Origin: Streptomyces antimicrobicus
GTDB lineage: Bacteria; Actinomycetota; Actinomycetes; Streptomycetales; Streptomycetaceae
Reading direction: 5' to 3'
DNA length: 57,171 bases
Assembly: GCF_020532625.1 (NCBI RefSeq)
Contig: NZ_JAJAUY010000025.1
Coordinates: forward strand, 1-57,171
The position numbers and the translations under genes were made by a program. Every line of letters begins with the position of its first letter. The first letter of the stretch is position 1. Positions 35,719 through 44,478 of the stretch are shown here, piece by piece. The notes beneath the pieces are model-generated. The model saw only the letters and a program-made list of their open reading frames with translations. It ran no database searches and was not told where the DNA came from.

Positions 35719-36714
35719 CTAGTGACCGTGGCAGGAGGCGTACGGCTTGCCCGACGTGCACCAGCACGGGGACGTCGCGGACGGGGGCCAGGGGGTGGCC
35801 TTGCCTCGGGCGGCCAGGGTCGTGGCGTATTCGGGCAGGAGGGACGGGGAGGCGGGGGAGGTCTTCTCCGACGCCGCGAAGGCCTCGTAGGAGGGGACGC
35901 TCGCGGTGACGATGCCGAGGTTCGTGGTGCCCGACGCGGCCAGGCTGCGCAGCGAGGACTCGATCTCGGCGAGGTGGGTGTCGTGGGAGGGGTACTCCGC
36001 GGCGAGAGTCGGATAGGCGGTGAGCAGCTCGGCGAGCTCGGCGGCCGGCCAGTGCAGGAGGGCCACCGGGAACGGGCGGGACAGGGCCGCCCGCCGGTCG
36101 CCGAGCTCGGCCCGCAGGCGGGCGATCTCGGCGCGCAGCTCGGCCGGGTCGTTGGAGCCCAGGGCCCAGATCCGCTTGGGGTCGTGGAGCTCGTCCAGCG
36201 GGATGGGGCCGGTGTGGCGGGTGTCGGCGACCATGTCCCAGTCGTCGTGCGGCAGCCCGAGCAGTCGGCGGACCCGGTGGCGGCCCGTGAGCAGGGCCGT
36301 GGTCGCCTGGGTGAGCGGGATGTCGTCGGCGATGAGCAGGGTGGCGGCCTGGGTGAAGGCCTCGTGTGAGGCGTCCAGCTCGTCATGGGCCTCCAGCGCC
36401 TCGGCGATCACCTCCCAGGGCGCCGGATCGGTGGGGGCGGCGGCACGGATGCCCGAGATCAGCGCGCGGGCCTCGGCCTCGTGGCCGTACTCCCAGAGGT
36501 TGGCGGCCTGGCGGGCCTTGATCAGGTGGACGTCGGAGGGTTCACCGGCGAGGAGTTGGTCGTAGAGCGCGCTGGCGCGGTCCCGGGCGTCGGCCAGTTC
36601 GAAGTGGGCCGCGGCCTGGAGGAGCAGCGGCTCCTGGTCCTCGGGGTAGCGGTGCGCCGTGCGGATGAGGCGCTCGGCTTCGGCAATGTGCTCGGCAGGC
36701 GTTTCGGGGCGCAT
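35719..36714 (-). CDS. SEC-C motif protein with TPR-like helices
   Basis: A 331-residue soluble protein. The N-terminal half is made of helical TPR-like pairs (AEHIAEAERLIRTAHRYPED, LLLQAAAHFELADARDRASAL). The C-terminus ends CWCTSGKPYASCHGH, a SEC-C zinc motif (CxC...CH) as found at the end of SecA. Between them lies a helical region with no catalytic motif that I recognise. TACGGT ends 7 nt before the ATG, so the message may be leaderless. Role unknown; SEC-C usually mediates protein or ribosome contacts. It diverges from the class E sortase gene. Confidence 0.88.
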   Translation of the reverse strand: MRPETPAEHIAEAERLIRTAHRYPEDQEPLLLQAAAHFELADARDRASALYDQLLAGEPSDVHLIKARQAANLWEYGHEAEARALISGIRAAAPTDPAPWEVIAEALEAHDELDASHEAFTQAATLLIADDIPLTQATTALLTGRHRVRRLLGLPHDDWDMVADTRHTGPIPLDELHDPKRIWALGSNDPAELRAEIARLRAELGDRRAALSRPFPVALLHWPAAELAELLTAYPTLAAEYPSHDTHLAEIESSLRSLAASGTTNLGIVTASVPSYEAFAASEKTSPASPSLLPEYATTLAARGKATPWPPSATSPCWCTSGKPYASCHGH

Positions 36715-36769
36715 GGTTCACACCGTACTGCTGCTGGTCAGTTGACGGGGGAGGTCTTAGGGTGCCGCC

Positions 36770-37621
36770 GTGCGGGATCACATTCGTGTGGTGGTGCAGG
36801 GCTCGCGGCAGCAGGCGCGGCGGGTGCGGCTCGCGCGGGCGCTCTGGGTGTGTGCCGAGGTGATCACCACCGTGGGGGTGGTGGTGGCGTTGCTGGTGGT
36901 GCACCAGGTGTGGTGGACCAACCGGCAAGCGGTCGCCGGGGCACAGGCGCTCGTACGGGGGCTGGAGGGGGAGTGGGGACAGCGCGGTGATCCCGCCGTT
37001 CCCGACCCGAACCCACCCGCGGCCCCGGACCCGACCGCAGACGGGGATCCGGCCGCCGGTGGCGGACAGCCAGGCGACGGCTCCGGCAGCGCGACCGAAC
37101 CCGTGCCGGAGGGGCCCACGGCGCCCGCGCCCGGCGCCCCGAGACCCGGCACGGGCGCCGGCGGCGGCACCGGGCCGCGCCAGGACCAGGCGTACGCCGT
37201 CCTCCGTATCCCGCGGCTCGGGGTGGTCGCGCCCGTCGCGGAGGGAGTGAGCCGGCGCGGGGTGCTCGACAAGGGGTACGTCGGCCACTACCCGGGGACC
37301 GCCCAGCCGGGCGCCCAGGGGAACGTCGCCTTGGCCGGGCACCGCAATACGCACGGGGAGCCGTTCCGGTACATCAACCGGCTCCGTGGCGGGGACGAGG
37401 TCCACCTGGACGTGCGGGGGAAGCGTTTCACCTACGTGGTCGACACGGTCCTGCCGGAGACGACCGCCCGCGACAGCGGGGTGATCGCGCCGGTGCCGCG
37501 CAGCGTGGTGCGGCCCGAGTACGGCTACGGCGAACCGGGCGCGTACCTGACCCTGACGACGTGTACGCCCGAGTACTCGTCGAAGTACCGGCTGATCGTC
37601 TGGGCCAAGCTCAGGCGCTAG
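36770..37621 (+). CDS. Class E sortase
   Basis: A 283-residue membrane-anchored transpeptidase. One N-terminal membrane segment (VITTVGVVVALLVVHQVWW) is followed by a Pro/Gly-rich linker, then the sortase barrel from AYAVLRIPRLGVVAPV. Catalytic residues are H191 in LAGHRNTHGEPF, C265 in LTLTTCTPEYSS, and R274 in KYRLIVW. Class E enzymes recognise LAxTG motifs, and the protein at 44479 carries LARTG. The GTG start has a TAGGGT box (36758-36763) 6 nt upstream. It is followed by the DUF6412-YidC pair. Confidence 0.92.
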   Translation: MRDHIRVVVQGSRQQARRVRLARALWVCAEVITTVGVVVALLVVHQVWWTNRQAVAGAQALVRGLEGEWGQRGDPAVPDPNPPAAPDPTADGDPAAGGGQPGDGSGSATEPVPEGPTAPAPGAPRPGTGAGGGTGPRQDQAYAVLRIPRLGVVAPVAEGVSRRGVLDKGYVGHYPGTAQPGAQGNVALAGHRNTHGEPFRYINRLRGGDEVHLDVRGKRFTYVVDTVLPETTARDSGVIAPVPRSVVRPEYGYGEPGAYLTLTTCTPEYSSKYRLIVWAKLRR

Positions 37622-37730
37622 GACGGCGAAAGTCGATTGTCAGTGGGCCCGGTTAGGATCGAAGCATCCGTTCGGACCGGATCGTCGGGTCTGGTGCTGG
37701 CGTCGCGTCATGGGGAGGGGGGGAGCAACG

Positions 37731-38264
37731 GTGTTCAGTCATGGCAGTGGCAGTGGCAGTGGCAGTGGCAGTGGCAGTGGTCGCGGTCACGGTCACGGTC
37801 GTGGGCCGTCGTCGACGGCGGCGAGCGTGGCGAGCGCTCGGCTCTTGCCCCCGCTGGGCCCGCGGGTCCAGTTGGCCCCGAGGTCCCCGCTGTCTGCTGG
37901 GTCCGTCGACAGGCCCGAGGGGGCCGAGGGCGGGCGCGGTCTGCTGTTCGCGCTGCTGCTGGGGCTCGTCGGCCTGTTCGGGCCGGTGCTCTTCGTCCTA
38001 GGTGCCGGTGCGAGCGGTGAGGCGGGCGGCCCGGTCGGTCTTGCCGCCGCGGTGACCCTCGCGGCGACAGCCGCAGTCGGGGCGGCGTTCGCCGCTTGCG
38101 CGGCCTTCGCGGCACGCTGTGCGAGGCCCGTGCCCCCGACCCGAATACGCACCGCGATACGCGATCGCGAGCAGCGCACGGCGTTCCTGCCGCAGCGCGA
38201 CCCCGACGCCGAGGGCCGGTCGCGGCCCAGGGCGCCTGGCCGTCCCGTCCCGACGGCCGCGTAG
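37731..38264 (+). CDS. DUF6412-like membrane protein with Gly-Ser repeat head
   Basis: A 177-residue protein from GTG 37731, which has GGGGAGGGGGGGAG ahead of it; an in-frame ATG at 37710 is weaker. The head is (Gly-Ser)n followed by RGHGHGRG, coded by hexanucleotide repeats. Two membrane segments (LLFALLLGLVGLFGPVLFVLG and the Ala-rich stretch after it) precede TRIRTAIRDREQRTAFLPQRDPDA, a C-terminal block I associate with DUF6412. In Streptomyces this family sits before a YidC paralogue, as here. Function unknown; a role in membrane protein insertion is inferred. Confidence 0.78.
   Translation: MFSHGSGSGSGSGSGSGRGHGHGRGPSSTAASVASARLLPPLGPRVQLAPRSPLSAGSVDRPEGAEGGRGLLFALLLGLVGLFGPVLFVLGAGASGEAGGPVGLAAAVTLAATAAVGAAFAACAAFAARCARPVPPTRIRTAIRDREQRTAFLPQRDPDAEGRSRPRAPGRPVPTAA
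37743..37778. repeat. Hexanucleotide repeat (GGCAGT)6 in a coding region
   Basis: Six perfect copies of GGCAGT encode a Gly-Ser run at the start of the DUF6412-like protein. GGTCAC copies follow and encode Gly-His. Copy-number changes would keep the frame. Confidence 0.92.
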
Positions 38265-38476
38265 GGGCGCCTGGTCCGCGCTCAGTCCGCCTGAACCGTT
38301 GCCGCCCCTCGCGGGCCGTCACGCCGACATGCATCGCATGCCGCATCCGCCGCATCTGCCGCATGCGCGCCGTACGCCGTAAGCCATGAGCCGTACGCGC
38401 GCAGGCTGCCATGCCGCCTTGCCGCCATGCCCCCATGCGTCGTTCGACGTTCGACGAGACCCCTCGGAGGGCCCGC

Positions 38477-39172
38477 GTGTCCGTTTTCGTCCACCTTGTT
38501 GCTGAGCTGGCGGGGCTGCTTGAGCCGCTGCTGGCGCAGTCCGCGACCGCTGCCGCGATCGTGCTGTTCACCTTGCTCGTGCGGGCGCTGCTGCACCCGC
38601 TGAACCGGGCCGCCTTCCGCGGCGCCACGCCGATGGCGGGCTGCCTGCCCGTGGTGCTCCAGCTGCCGGTGTTCTTCGTGATGTACCAGGCGTTCTCGGC
38701 GAAGGAGGTCGGCGGCGAGGCCAACGAGCTCCTGGGGCACCGCCTGTTCGCCGCCCCGCTCGGGGACCGGTGGGCGGACGCGCTCGGGGACGGTGGGCTC
38801 GTGGGGGCGCCGGGGGTGGTGTTCCTCGGGCTGTTCGCGGCGATCGCGGCCGTGGCCGCGTGGAGCGCGGTGCGCGGACGCCGTGCCGCGGCGGACGCCC
38901 CGCCGGTGCAGCTGCCCGCGGCCGGCGGCGTACGGGGTGCTGCCGTGCCGACGCCCGAGCAGCAGGAGGCGGTGCGCAAGGTGATCGGCTTCCTGCCCCT
39001 GCTGTCGTTCGGCACGTTGATCACGGCAGCGGTGGTCCCCCTGGCCGCGGGCCTCTACCTGCTGACCACCACGGCCTTCACCGTCGTGGAGCGGGCCTGG
39101 CTGCAGCGCCGGAAGAACCGGGCGGAGGCAGCGGCCGGGGCGGCTGGGAAGAGGGGGGCGGTCAAGGCGTAG
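38477..39172 (+). CDS. YidC/Oxa1-family membrane insertase paralogue
   Basis: A 231-residue membrane protein. TAAAIVLFTLLVRALLHPLNR, the segment MAGCLPVVLQLPVFFVMYQAF and LPLLSFGTLITAAVVPLAAGLYLLTTTAFTVV match the core of YidC/Oxa1. Five membrane segments are likely. The basic C-terminal tail (QRRKNRAEAAAGAAGKRG) fits ribosome contact. It is shorter than the chromosomal YidC and lacks a large extracytoplasmic domain. CGGAGGG precedes the GTG at 38477. It follows the DUF6412 gene after a 212-bp gap of degenerate GCATGCCGCAT repeats. Confidence 0.88.
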   Translation: MSVFVHLVAELAGLLEPLLAQSATAAAIVLFTLLVRALLHPLNRAAFRGATPMAGCLPVVLQLPVFFVMYQAFSAKEVGGEANELLGHRLFAAPLGDRWADALGDGGLVGAPGVVFLGLFAAIAAVAAWSAVRGRRAAADAPPVQLPAAGGVRGAAVPTPEQQEAVRKVIGFLPLLSFGTLITAAVVPLAAGLYLLTTTAFTVVERAWLQRRKNRAEAAAGAAGKRGAVKA

Positions 39173-39241
39173 GGCGGGGCTCCTCCGCCTGGGTGGCGTT
39201 CCAGTCCGTGAACACGGTCTTGCGGATTGGTCCGGTTTCTT

Positions 39242-39261
39242 GGAGGATCGGCCAATCCTCC
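39242..39261. promoter_or_regulatory. Inverted repeat upstream of the FAH-family gene
   Basis: GGAGGAT (39242-39248) and ATCCTCC (39255-39261) are a perfect 7-bp inverted repeat with a 6-nt spacer. It lies 74 bp before the FAH-family start, within an A/T-richer stretch that includes TTGCGG near 39220. It may be an operator or the terminator of the YidC gene. Confidence 0.45.
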
Positions 39262-39334
39262 GATGGCCGCAACCCATCGTCCGGCCCGGGGCATGCCCGC
39301 GGGCCGACCACCCTCGACCAACGGGAGAATGCCC

Positions 39335-40192
39335 ATGAAGCTGCTGCGAGTCGGACCCGTAGGGGCCGAGCGTCCTGCCCTGCTGGACCAGGACGGGACC
39401 CTGCGGGACCTCTCCGGCCTGGTCACGGATGTGAACGGCGAGCTCCTCGCCGACGCCTCCGAGCTGGCCCGCGTGCGGGAAGCGGCGGAGTCCGGGCAGC
39501 TTCCGGTGCTGGACGCGGAGGGGTTGCGCATCGGCGCGCCGGTCGGCCGCATAGGCAAGATCGTCGGCATCGGCCTGAACTACCACGGCCACGCGGCCGA
39601 GGTGGGCGCGGCGATCCCCGAGGAGCCGATCATGTTCCTCAAGGCTCCCGACACCGTGGTCGGTCCCGACGACACCGTGCTCATCCCGCGCGGCAGCGTG
39701 AAGACCGACTGGGAGGCCGAGCTCGGCGTCGTGATCGGCAGCACCGCGCGCTACCTCGGCTCCACCGAGGAGGGACTGGCCCACGTCGGCGGGTACGTGC
39801 TGGTGAACGACGTGTCGGAGCGCGAGTTCCAGATCGAGCGCGGCGGCACCTGGGACAAGGGCAAGAACTGCGAGACGTTCACCCCGATCGGGCCGTGGCT
39901 GCTCACGGCGGACGAGGTCCCGGACCCCCAGGTCCTGGACGTGAAGCTGTGGGTGAACGGCGAGCTGAAGCAGGACGGCTCGACCGCCGACCAGATCTTC
40001 CCGGTCGGCGAGGTCGTGCGGTACCTGAGCCAGTTCATGACGCTGTACCCCGGCGACGTGATCGTCACCGGCACCCCGGCGGGCGTGGCCATGGGCCAGC
40101 CGGAACCGAAGCCGTTCCTGCGGGCCGGGGACGTGGTCGAGGTCGAGATCGAGAAGCTGGGGCGCCAGCGCCAGGAGTTCAAGAACGCCTAA
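39335..40192 (+). CDS. Fumarylacetoacetate hydrolase family protein
   Basis: A 285-residue FAH-superfamily enzyme. The hallmark GKIVGIGLNYHGHAAEVGAAIP, EPIMFLKAPDTVVGPDD, and DWEAELGVVIG supply metal ligands (HxxE and a later D/E). TGTPAGVAMGQPEPKPFL is the other conserved loop. This family cleaves C-C bonds in acylpyruvates and similar compounds, often in aromatic degradation. The exact substrate is not readable here. GGGAG precedes the ATG at 39335; ATG 39329 is too close to it. No partner enzyme is adjacent. Confidence 0.9.
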   Translation: MKLLRVGPVGAERPALLDQDGTLRDLSGLVTDVNGELLADASELARVREAAESGQLPVLDAEGLRIGAPVGRIGKIVGIGLNYHGHAAEVGAAIPEEPIMFLKAPDTVVGPDDTVLIPRGSVKTDWEAELGVVIGSTARYLGSTEEGLAHVGGYVLVNDVSEREFQIERGGTWDKGKNCETFTPIGPWLLTADEVPDPQVLDVKLWVNGELKQDGSTADQIFPVGEVVRYLSQFMTLYPGDVIVTGTPAGVAMGQPEPKPFLRAGDVVEVEIEKLGRQRQEFKNA

Positions 40193-40736
<544 letters not shown>

Positions 40737-41828
40737 TCAGGGGCGGGGCGGCAAGGTCACCGTCACGCCCTCCCGGGACGACTGATGGGCGGCCTCCAGG
40801 ACCTCCAGGCACCGGGCCGCCTCGTGGGCGGTGACCGGGGGCGGGGTGTTCGTGCGGAGGGCGGACTCCACCGCCGCGTAGTAGGCCGGGTAGTCGCCCG
40901 GAAGTGTTGGCACGGGGCGGCCGCCGCCGGTCAGGGGGGACTCGCCCGAGCCCACCTGGCCCCAGCAGTGTTCCGGCTCCTCGCCCCAGGGCTGGCCCGC
41001 CGTCGGGCGCAGGCCCTCGCGGAGCGCGCCCTCCTGGGGGTCCAGGCCGTACTTGACGTAGCCTGCCGCCGAGCCGAGCACCCGCATGCGGGGCCCGAGC
41101 TGGGCGGCGGTGGCGCTCATGTAGAGGTGGGAGCGGACTCCGTTCGCGTGCGTGAGGGCGACGAACGTGTCGTCGTCGGCCTCGGCGCCCGGTCGGCGGA
41201 CGTCGACCTCGGCGTAGACACGTACCGCCGGGCCGAACAGCACCAGGGCCTGGTCGACGACGTGGCTGCCCAGGTCGTACAGCAGGCCGCCGATCTCCTC
41301 CGGGGCGCCCGACTCGCGCCAGCCGCCCTTGAGCTTCGGGCGCCAGCGCTCGAAGCGGGACTCGAAGCGCTGGACCTCGCCGAGTTCGCCGGTGGCGAGG
41401 AGGGCGCGGAGGGTGAGGAAGTCGTTGTCCCAGCGGCGGTTCTGGAAGACGGACAGGAACCCGCCCCGCTCGTCCGCGAGCGCGGCCAGGCCGCGCGCCT
41501 CGGCGGCGGTAGCCGCGAGCGGCTTGTCCACGACCACCGGGACCCCGGCCTCCAGGGCGGCCGTCGCCAGCGGGACGTGGGTCTTGTTGGGCGAGGCGAC
41601 GACGACGAGGTCGAGGTCGCGGTCCCAGAGCTCGTCGGGGCTTTCGGCGAGGTACGCGTCGGGGTGCGCGGCGGCGGCCGCGGCGCGGCGTTCGGGGTGG
41701 GAAGTGACCACCGTGTCGAGGACCAGGCCCTCGGTGGCGGTGACGAGCGGAGCGTGGAACACGGAGCCGGCCAGTCCGTAGCCGACGAGTCCTACGCGGA
41801 GGGGGGCGTGGTGGGGGAGGGGGTTCAT
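40737..41828 (-). CDS. Gfo/Idh/MocA family oxidoreductase
   Basis: A 363-residue NAD(P)-dependent sugar/inositol-type dehydrogenase. The Rossmann start is LRVGLVGYGLAGSVFHAPL, the conserved VVVDKPLA (EKP-type motif) holds the catalytic lysine, and GGLLYDLGSHVVDQAL carries the second catalytic motif (D...H). The substrate is unknown. It diverges from a ROK regulator, and a 25-bp palindrome lies between them, so the ROK protein probably represses this gene when its sugar is absent. ATG 41828 has only a weak GGCAGG upstream. Confidence 0.9.
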   Translation of the reverse strand: MNPLPHHAPLRVGLVGYGLAGSVFHAPLVTATEGLVLDTVVTSHPERRAAAAAAHPDAYLAESPDELWDRDLDLVVVASPNKTHVPLATAALEAGVPVVVDKPLAATAAEARGLAALADERGGFLSVFQNRRWDNDFLTLRALLATGELGEVQRFESRFERWRPKLKGGWRESGAPEEIGGLLYDLGSHVVDQALVLFGPAVRVYAEVDVRRPGAEADDDTFVALTHANGVRSHLYMSATAAQLGPRMRVLGSAAGYVKYGLDPQEGALREGLRPTAGQPWGEEPEHCWGQVGSGESPLTGGGRPVPTLPGDYPAYYAAVESALRTNTPPPVTAHEAARCLEVLEAAHQSSREGVTVTLPPRP

Positions 41829-41835
41829 GCCTGCC

Positions 41836-41860
41836 ACTTTGGCAACAGTGTTGCCGAAGT
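41836..41860. promoter_or_regulatory. 25-bp palindromic operator, probably for the ROK regulator
   Basis: ACTTTGGCAACA (41836-41847), G, TGTTGCCGAAGT (41849-41860) is a palindrome with one mismatch in 12. It covers the promoter region of the divergent dehydrogenase and ROK genes, 7 bp from the dehydrogenase start. ROK repressors are known to use symmetric operators of this TTGGCAACA type. Confidence 0.7.
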
Positions 41861-41884
41861 GCAAGGAGAGGTGACAATGGAGGG

Positions 41885-43504
41885 GTGAGTAGGGGCTTCG
41901 GGGGCAGGGGCGGCGGCGTGGGCGTGGGCGTGGGCGAGGGCCGAGGCGGGGGCGGCCGGGTCGGCGGAGGGTTCAATCTCCCCGCGCTGCGGAGTCACAA
42001 CGCCGCGCTCGTTCTCGATCTGTTGCGCCGGGCCGGGGCGGCCGGTCCGGACGGGCTCGGCCGCGGCGAACTGGCCGAGCGTACGGGGCTCACCCCGCAG
42101 GCCGTCAGCAAGATCACGGCGCGGCTCCGCGAGGAGGGCTGGGTCGCCGAGGCCGGTCGGGGCGCCTCCACCGGCGGCAAGCCGCGGACGCTGCTGAGGC
42201 TGGTTCCGGAGGCGGGTCACGCCGTCGGCGTGCACCTGGACCGGGACGAGTTGCGTGTGGTGCGGGTGGACCTGTTGGGACGGGTGGTGGACGAGCGCCG
42301 CACCGAGCTGGACTTCGGAGCCGGGCCGGAGGCAGCGGTCGGCGAGGTCGTACGGGCGGTCGGCGAGGTCGTAGGGGGCCTCAGCGGAGACGGGACGGCC
42401 CCGGACGCCGCAGCCGCCCAGGCCGCGGCTGCTGCCGCGGCTTCCGAGCCTGGGCCAGGGCCTGCGCCCGGGGCTCCGGCTGTGCCCGCTGCCGGGCCTG
42501 GGCTTGAGGCCGCGCCCCGAGCGTCGGCCGCGGCTGCTTCTGCTTCTGCTTCTGCTTCAGAGCCTGAGCGCGCGGCTGCGCCTGCCACCGGGGCCGTGCC
42601 CGCGCCGGCGGCGGCTGGGCTCGCGTCCGGGGCCGTACCCGCGGCGGTGACGGCTGGGCTCGGGCCCGGGACTGCGCCCGCGTCGGCGGCTGCGCAGGGG
42701 TCCGCTCCCACGCCCGCGGCTGGGCCTGTGCTCGCGTCGGCGGATGCTCCGGCGCCGGTGTCTGAGCCGGCGGGTCCGGGTGCCGCTGCGCCCGGGCCTC
42801 CGGCGGGGCCCGCGCCCGCGGTTTGGGCCGCTGGACGCGCCGTGGCGCCGGGGCGTGGGGTGGTCGGGGCGGTGCTCGGGGTGGGGGTGGCGGCGCCTGG
42901 GCCGTTGGACCGGCGGGGCGGGGTGCTCGGGCGGGTGACGGGGTATCCGGAGTGGGCCGGGTTCGCGTTGCGGGAGGTGCTGGAGGAGCGGCTGGGGCTG
43001 CCGGTGGTGCTCGACAAGGACACCAATGCCGGGGCCGCGGCCCTCGGTTCGGGCGACTCCGGTGATTCCGTCTATCTGCACGTGGGTTCCGGGGTCGGCG
43101 CCGGACTGTGTCTGGGCGGTGAGGTGTACCGGGGAGGCAGGTCGGGTGCGGGGGAGTTCGGGCACCAGGTGCTGCTGCTGGACGGGCCGCCGTGCCGGTG
43201 TGGGGCGCGCGGGTGCGTGGAGGCGTTGTGCCTGGCGGCGGTGGCGCGCGGGGACACGGCCGAGGCGGCACGGGTGCTCGGGGAGGCCGCGGCGAACCTG
43301 GTGGCCCTGCTCGACGTGGACCGCGTACTGCTGGGCGGGCGGGTGGTGGCCGACGCGCCGGGCACGTTCGTGACGGTCGTGGGCGACGTCCTCGCCTCCA
43401 GGGCGCTGGGCCCCCACACGGCCACGGTCGCCCTGGCTCCGAGGGGCGTGGCCGAGGGCGCGGCCGAACTGATCCTGGGTCCTCTCTTCGGCCGCACCCC
43501 CTGA
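41885..43504 (+). CDS. ROK-family transcriptional regulator with ~155-residue Ala/Pro insert
   Basis: A 539-residue protein from GTG 41885. Glycine-rich head (1-30), winged helix (RSHNAALVLDLLRRAG, LAERTGLTPQAVSKITARL), and a ROK sugar-binding domain follow. The ROK zinc motif is CRCGARGCVEALC. Residues ~168-322 are a low-complexity Ala/Pro/Gly/Ser insert (such as SASASASEPE) inside the ROK domain, between EVVRAVGEVVGG and GVVGAVLGVGVAAPGP. ROK regulators are usually ~400 residues, which is the length left without the insert. It probably controls the divergent dehydrogenase through the 25-bp palindrome. Confidence 0.85.
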   Translation: MSRGFGGRGGGVGVGVGEGRGGGGRVGGGFNLPALRSHNAALVLDLLRRAGAAGPDGLGRGELAERTGLTPQAVSKITARLREEGWVAEAGRGASTGGKPRTLLRLVPEAGHAVGVHLDRDELRVVRVDLLGRVVDERRTELDFGAGPEAAVGEVVRAVGEVVGGLSGDGTAPDAAAAQAAAAAAASEPGPGPAPGAPAVPAAGPGLEAAPRASAAAASASASASEPERAAAPATGAVPAPAAAGLASGAVPAAVTAGLGPGTAPASAAAQGSAPTPAAGPVLASADAPAPVSEPAGPGAAAPGPPAGPAPAVWAAGRAVAPGRGVVGAVLGVGVAAPGPLDRRGGVLGRVTGYPEWAGFALREVLEERLGLPVVLDKDTNAGAAALGSGDSGDSVYLHVGSGVGAGLCLGGEVYRGGRSGAGEFGHQVLLLDGPPCRCGARGCVEALCLAAVARGDTAEAARVLGEAAANLVALLDVDRVLLGGRVVADAPGTFVTVVGDVLASRALGPHTATVALAPRGVAEGAAELILGPLFGRTP

Positions 43505-44478
43505 GCACCACCGGTCCCCTGCCGCGACGTCAAGTGTGACCGGCCGCGCCCGCCTGCCGGGGCTGGGCGTCCTGCCCGGCTGGGCGGGCCGGAGGGGGAA
43601 GGTCGGAGGGGGAGGGCCAGCTGGGGCCTGATGCCGTGGTGGCCGTGCCCTGACCCCTGACCGGCCGTGCCGTCTGGGCCGCGATGTACCGCCTGCGGGG
43701 GTCTTGGCGGAGGCAAGGCTTCCCCTGAGGCCCCGCCTCTGTTCCTGCCGTTCTGGCTGGCTGTCCAGGCGCCATCGCTGCCCGACCAGCCGTTGTCCGA
43801 TCAGCCGTCGTCCGATCAACCGTTGTCCGACCAGCCGTTGGCGCCCGAACTGGTCAGCCAGGCCGATGTGTTGGGGTCCGCGCGCGGACCGCCTTACGGG
43901 CGGCCGGCCGGACGGGCGGTGCACCGGGGCCCGGCCTGCCGCTTCGCGGTGCGGCTTGCCTAGGCCCTGAGCGCCCCGCGCGGCACGGCTCTGACCGGGC
44001 GCTCCAAGGCTGCCGTACCGGCCGACCCGTTGCGTCCCGTCTCCCGCTCGTCGGCAGGGTGCCCCTGTACGCCTCGCGGCACCGCCCGGAGCGAGTCCGG
44101 TGGCCGGAGGACGCAGGGGCGGTGCCGGTCGGCCGCTCCGCCGGAGCGGCGCCGCCGGTGGAGTCACCGCCGAGCCGAGCCGAGCCGAGCTCAGCCCAGC
44201 CGAGCCGGGGCGGGCCGGCCGGCACTTCGTGCCGCCAGGCTTCGCGCCGCCGGGCGATGCGCCGCCGCGCTTCGCGCCGTCGGCCTGTGCGCCGTCGGCC
44301 TGTGTGCCGCCGGGGTCGTGTGTCGCGTGCCGCCGGACGGGCGTAATGCGGGCGGTTCGGTGCGCGGCTTGCGGGCGGGGGCTCGCGCGCGTGGGAAGGT
44401 GCAGGGCACATGGCGGGGTGATGGTCACCTCGTCCGACCATCGTCCGGCGAGCAGCGAACGAGCAGCGAAGGCACTTC
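43505..44478. repeat. Gene-poor stretch with two 15-bp tandem arrays
   Basis: Four 15-bp units (CCGACCAGCCGTTGT type) lie at 43782-43841. Six 15-bp units (GCGCCGTCGGCCTGT type) lie at 44229-44318. AGCCG pentamers occur at 44172-44212. Frames through these arrays are open, but codon bias and start signals give no convincing gene. The arrays may be remnants of repetitive coding sequence like that at 33031. Confidence 0.75.
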
